DNA from: Acridotheres tristis
Taxonomy: Eukaryota; Chordata; Aves; Passeriformes; Sturnidae
DNA: 64,000 bases
Assembly (NCBI GenBank): GCA_037013685.1
Contig: CM072887.1
Coordinates: 48,535,154 to 48,599,153, forward strand
Direction: 5' to 3'
Made by a program: the position numbers and the translations under genes. Numbering within the stretch: position 1 is the stretch's first letter; every line of letters starts with the position of its first letter. The notes beneath the pieces are model-generated. The model saw only the letters and a list, made by a program, of their open reading frames with translations, ran no database searches and was not told the origin of the DNA. Below are positions 63,201-64,000 of this stretch, piece after piece.

Positions 63201-63643
63201 ATCCAGCTTGAGTAAATCAATGTAAACATATCATACAGTAGAAGCAGATGACCTGACTTAGATGCCAGCAGCAATGTCATTGCAGCAGCAGAGCACATTC
63301 CCGAACAGTCAAGGTCCTAATGAGCGTACAACACGCCCTAGCAGGATTGCTGTAGCAGCTATAGCACGTTGTGTCAACCCCATAAACACCCTTAAGGTGA
63401 AAAAGCATTTTATTTTCATTGGTTTTAAATCTGAGCATTTCTCCAGTTTATTTGTATTCTCTTCAATGTGTCACCACTCTGACCTCTCTCTCTACAATTT
63501 TTCTTGGTTCTTTGCAGTATTACAGCTGTGCTGCCCTGAGCAACCTGGCAGCCAATGTTCAGCACCACAAAGCCTTGTTGAGACCCAGTGACAGATTCCT
63601 TCTGCGGACACTGATCTCTCTCCTATCCTCTTCTGTGGACAAG
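51037..63643 (+). CDS. Vac8-like armadillo-repeat protein, 5' part (7 exons, incomplete)
   Basis: Exons: 51037-51262, 54347-54466, 55434-55553, 56609-56728, 61095-61217, 62252-62334, 63518-63643. All are GT-AG and join in phase to 306 codons. The gene runs on past the right edge. The start MGQLCGRC has Gly2, Cys5 and Cys8, as in lipid-anchored proteins (yeast Vac8 begins MGSCCSC). After a roughly 75-residue head come armadillo repeats whose order and wording follow Vac8: [19 protein letters not shown], then [20 protein letters not shown] with GAILNLTQS, then [12 protein letters not shown] and [14 protein letters not shown]. Vac8 is a myristoylated and palmitoylated vacuole-membrane adaptor. 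Here a membrane-anchored scaffold role is inference. Most exons (120-126 nt) encode about one repeat each. I do not recall a named mammalian orthologue. Confidence 0.88.
54347..54466 (+). CDS. Vac8-like gene, exon 2
   Basis: 120 nt, phase 1 in and out. Encodes [20 protein letters not shown] followed by [11 protein letters not shown], matching the first Vac8 repeat. The acceptor is ACATCTTTAG and the donor is CACA|GTAAGT. Confidence 0.88.
55434..55553 (+). CDS. Vac8-like gene, exon 3
   Basis: 120 nt. Encodes [20 protein letters not shown] and [12 protein letters not shown], one armadillo repeat. The acceptor is ATTCTTGCAG and the donor is AATA|GTGAGT. Confidence 0.9.
56609..56728 (+). CDS. 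Vac8-like gene, exon 4
   Basis: 120 nt. Encodes [20 protein letters not shown] and [18 protein letters not shown], closely parallel to Vac8's MGGLEPLI...EVQCNAVGCITNLA repeat. The donor is TTCAG|GTGAGT. Confidence 0.92.
57140..57390. repeat. Possible ancient CR1/L2-like remnant
   Basis: The phrase 'cagtatttcagctggggtctcacctatgccttttattgtgga' resembles the CR1/L2 3'-region wording, but it is heavily diverged. It lies inside the Vac8-like intron between exons 4 and 5. I would not rely on it without a repeat search. Confidence 0.3.
61095..61217 (+). CDS. Vac8-like gene, exon 5
   Basis: 123 nt after a 4.4-kb intron. Encodes [20 protein letters not shown], then [16 protein letters not shown], parallel to Vac8's GAL.PLT.LAKS..RVQRNATGALLNMTHS. 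The acceptor is TTTTCTCCAG and the donor is ATCAG|GTACTT. Confidence 0.92.
62252..62334 (+). CDS. Vac8-like gene, exon 6
   Basis: 83 nt, phase 1 in and phase 0 out. Encodes [20 protein letters not shown] and ESPDSEVQ. The acceptor follows a 20-base T run (TTTAATGGCAG) and the donor is TCCAG|GTATGA. This repeat is split between exons 6 and 7. Confidence 0.9.
63518..63643 (+). CDS. Vac8-like gene, exon 7 (last in window)
   Basis: 126 nt. Encodes [20 protein letters not shown], then [16 protein letters not shown], parallel to Vac8's VQYYCTTALSNIA. The donor is ACAAG|GTAAAG. No stop codon is reached, so further repeats lie beyond 64,000. Confidence 0.9.
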
Positions 63644-64000
63644 GTAAAGCTGTAGATTTCCCTTTGTGCAAAGACTTAGCATCCGAGTAGAACTATAAAA
63701 CTGGGCTTCCAGTTTCAGCCTCACATCATTCTGTTCACCTACTGTACAGGTACCTATGCAGCATCTTTCCCATGAGAAAATACACCTATAGCAGAAAATA
63801 CAAGGATTCTACAAGGTCAATGTATGAAGAAAGCAAAGGGAAATTATTAAAGTTGTTCTACAGCCCTGGACACTTCCTTTAGACTAGAATAGCCTGTATG
63901 CTATTAACTTGAAACATCATGTGAGAAGTGCCCTGTCCAGGCTCTGTCTTTGATCATTGTGTCTGTGACATAAGTTGTCTGACACATCTGTTATGCTACT

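Overview
The window looks like avian genomic DNA. It holds three multi-exon vertebrate genes with GT-AG introns, two GC-rich CpG-island promoters in an AT-rich background, and several decayed CR1 LINE copies. CR1 is the dominant retroposon of birds. It also occurs in turtles and crocodilians, so 'bird' is the best guess rather than a proof. There is nothing prokaryotic: no operons and no CRISPR. Most long open frames in this window are chance frames.

Layout: 1-5.4 kb is intergenic, with an internally deleted minus-strand CR1 at about 1.04-2.57 kb. MTFR2 (mitochondrial fission regulator 2) runs on the minus strand from its CpG-island promoter near 15.0 kb to a poly(A) signal at 5.42 kb. I rebuilt seven coding exons that join in phase to 365 codons plus stop, with a possible extra 44-codon cassette exon. 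About 15.2-17.4 kb is a spacer. BCLAF1, also minus, runs from a CpG island near 43.1-43.4 kb to its stop at 19,054. Eleven coding exons join in phase to exactly 920 codons plus stop, the length I recall for human BCLAF1. Its 5'UTR intron region (34.9-43.1 kb) holds at least one good candidate noncoding exon. From 43.9 to 51.0 kb is intergenic DNA with CR1 fragments and simple repeats. From 51,037 to the right edge, on the plus strand, lies the 5' part (seven exons, 306 codons, incomplete) of an armadillo-repeat gene. It is collinear with fungal Vac8 and has an N-terminal Gly/Cys acylation-type start.

MTFR2 and BCLAF1 are tandem on one strand, as in the human 6q23 neighbourhood (PDE7B-MTFR2-BCLAF1-MAP7, from memory). 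The Vac8-like gene sits on the far side of BCLAF1, where MAP7 would come next in human, and I do not recall a mammalian counterpart. It is the most interesting item in the window. BCLAF1 is a nuclear RS/RGG-rich RNA-processing and transcription factor, MTFR2 acts on mitochondria, and the Vac8-like protein is probably membrane-anchored. The three share a neighbourhood but no evident pathway.

All gene calls come from reading exons, splice sites and phases by eye and from recalled family sequences. No alignment was run.
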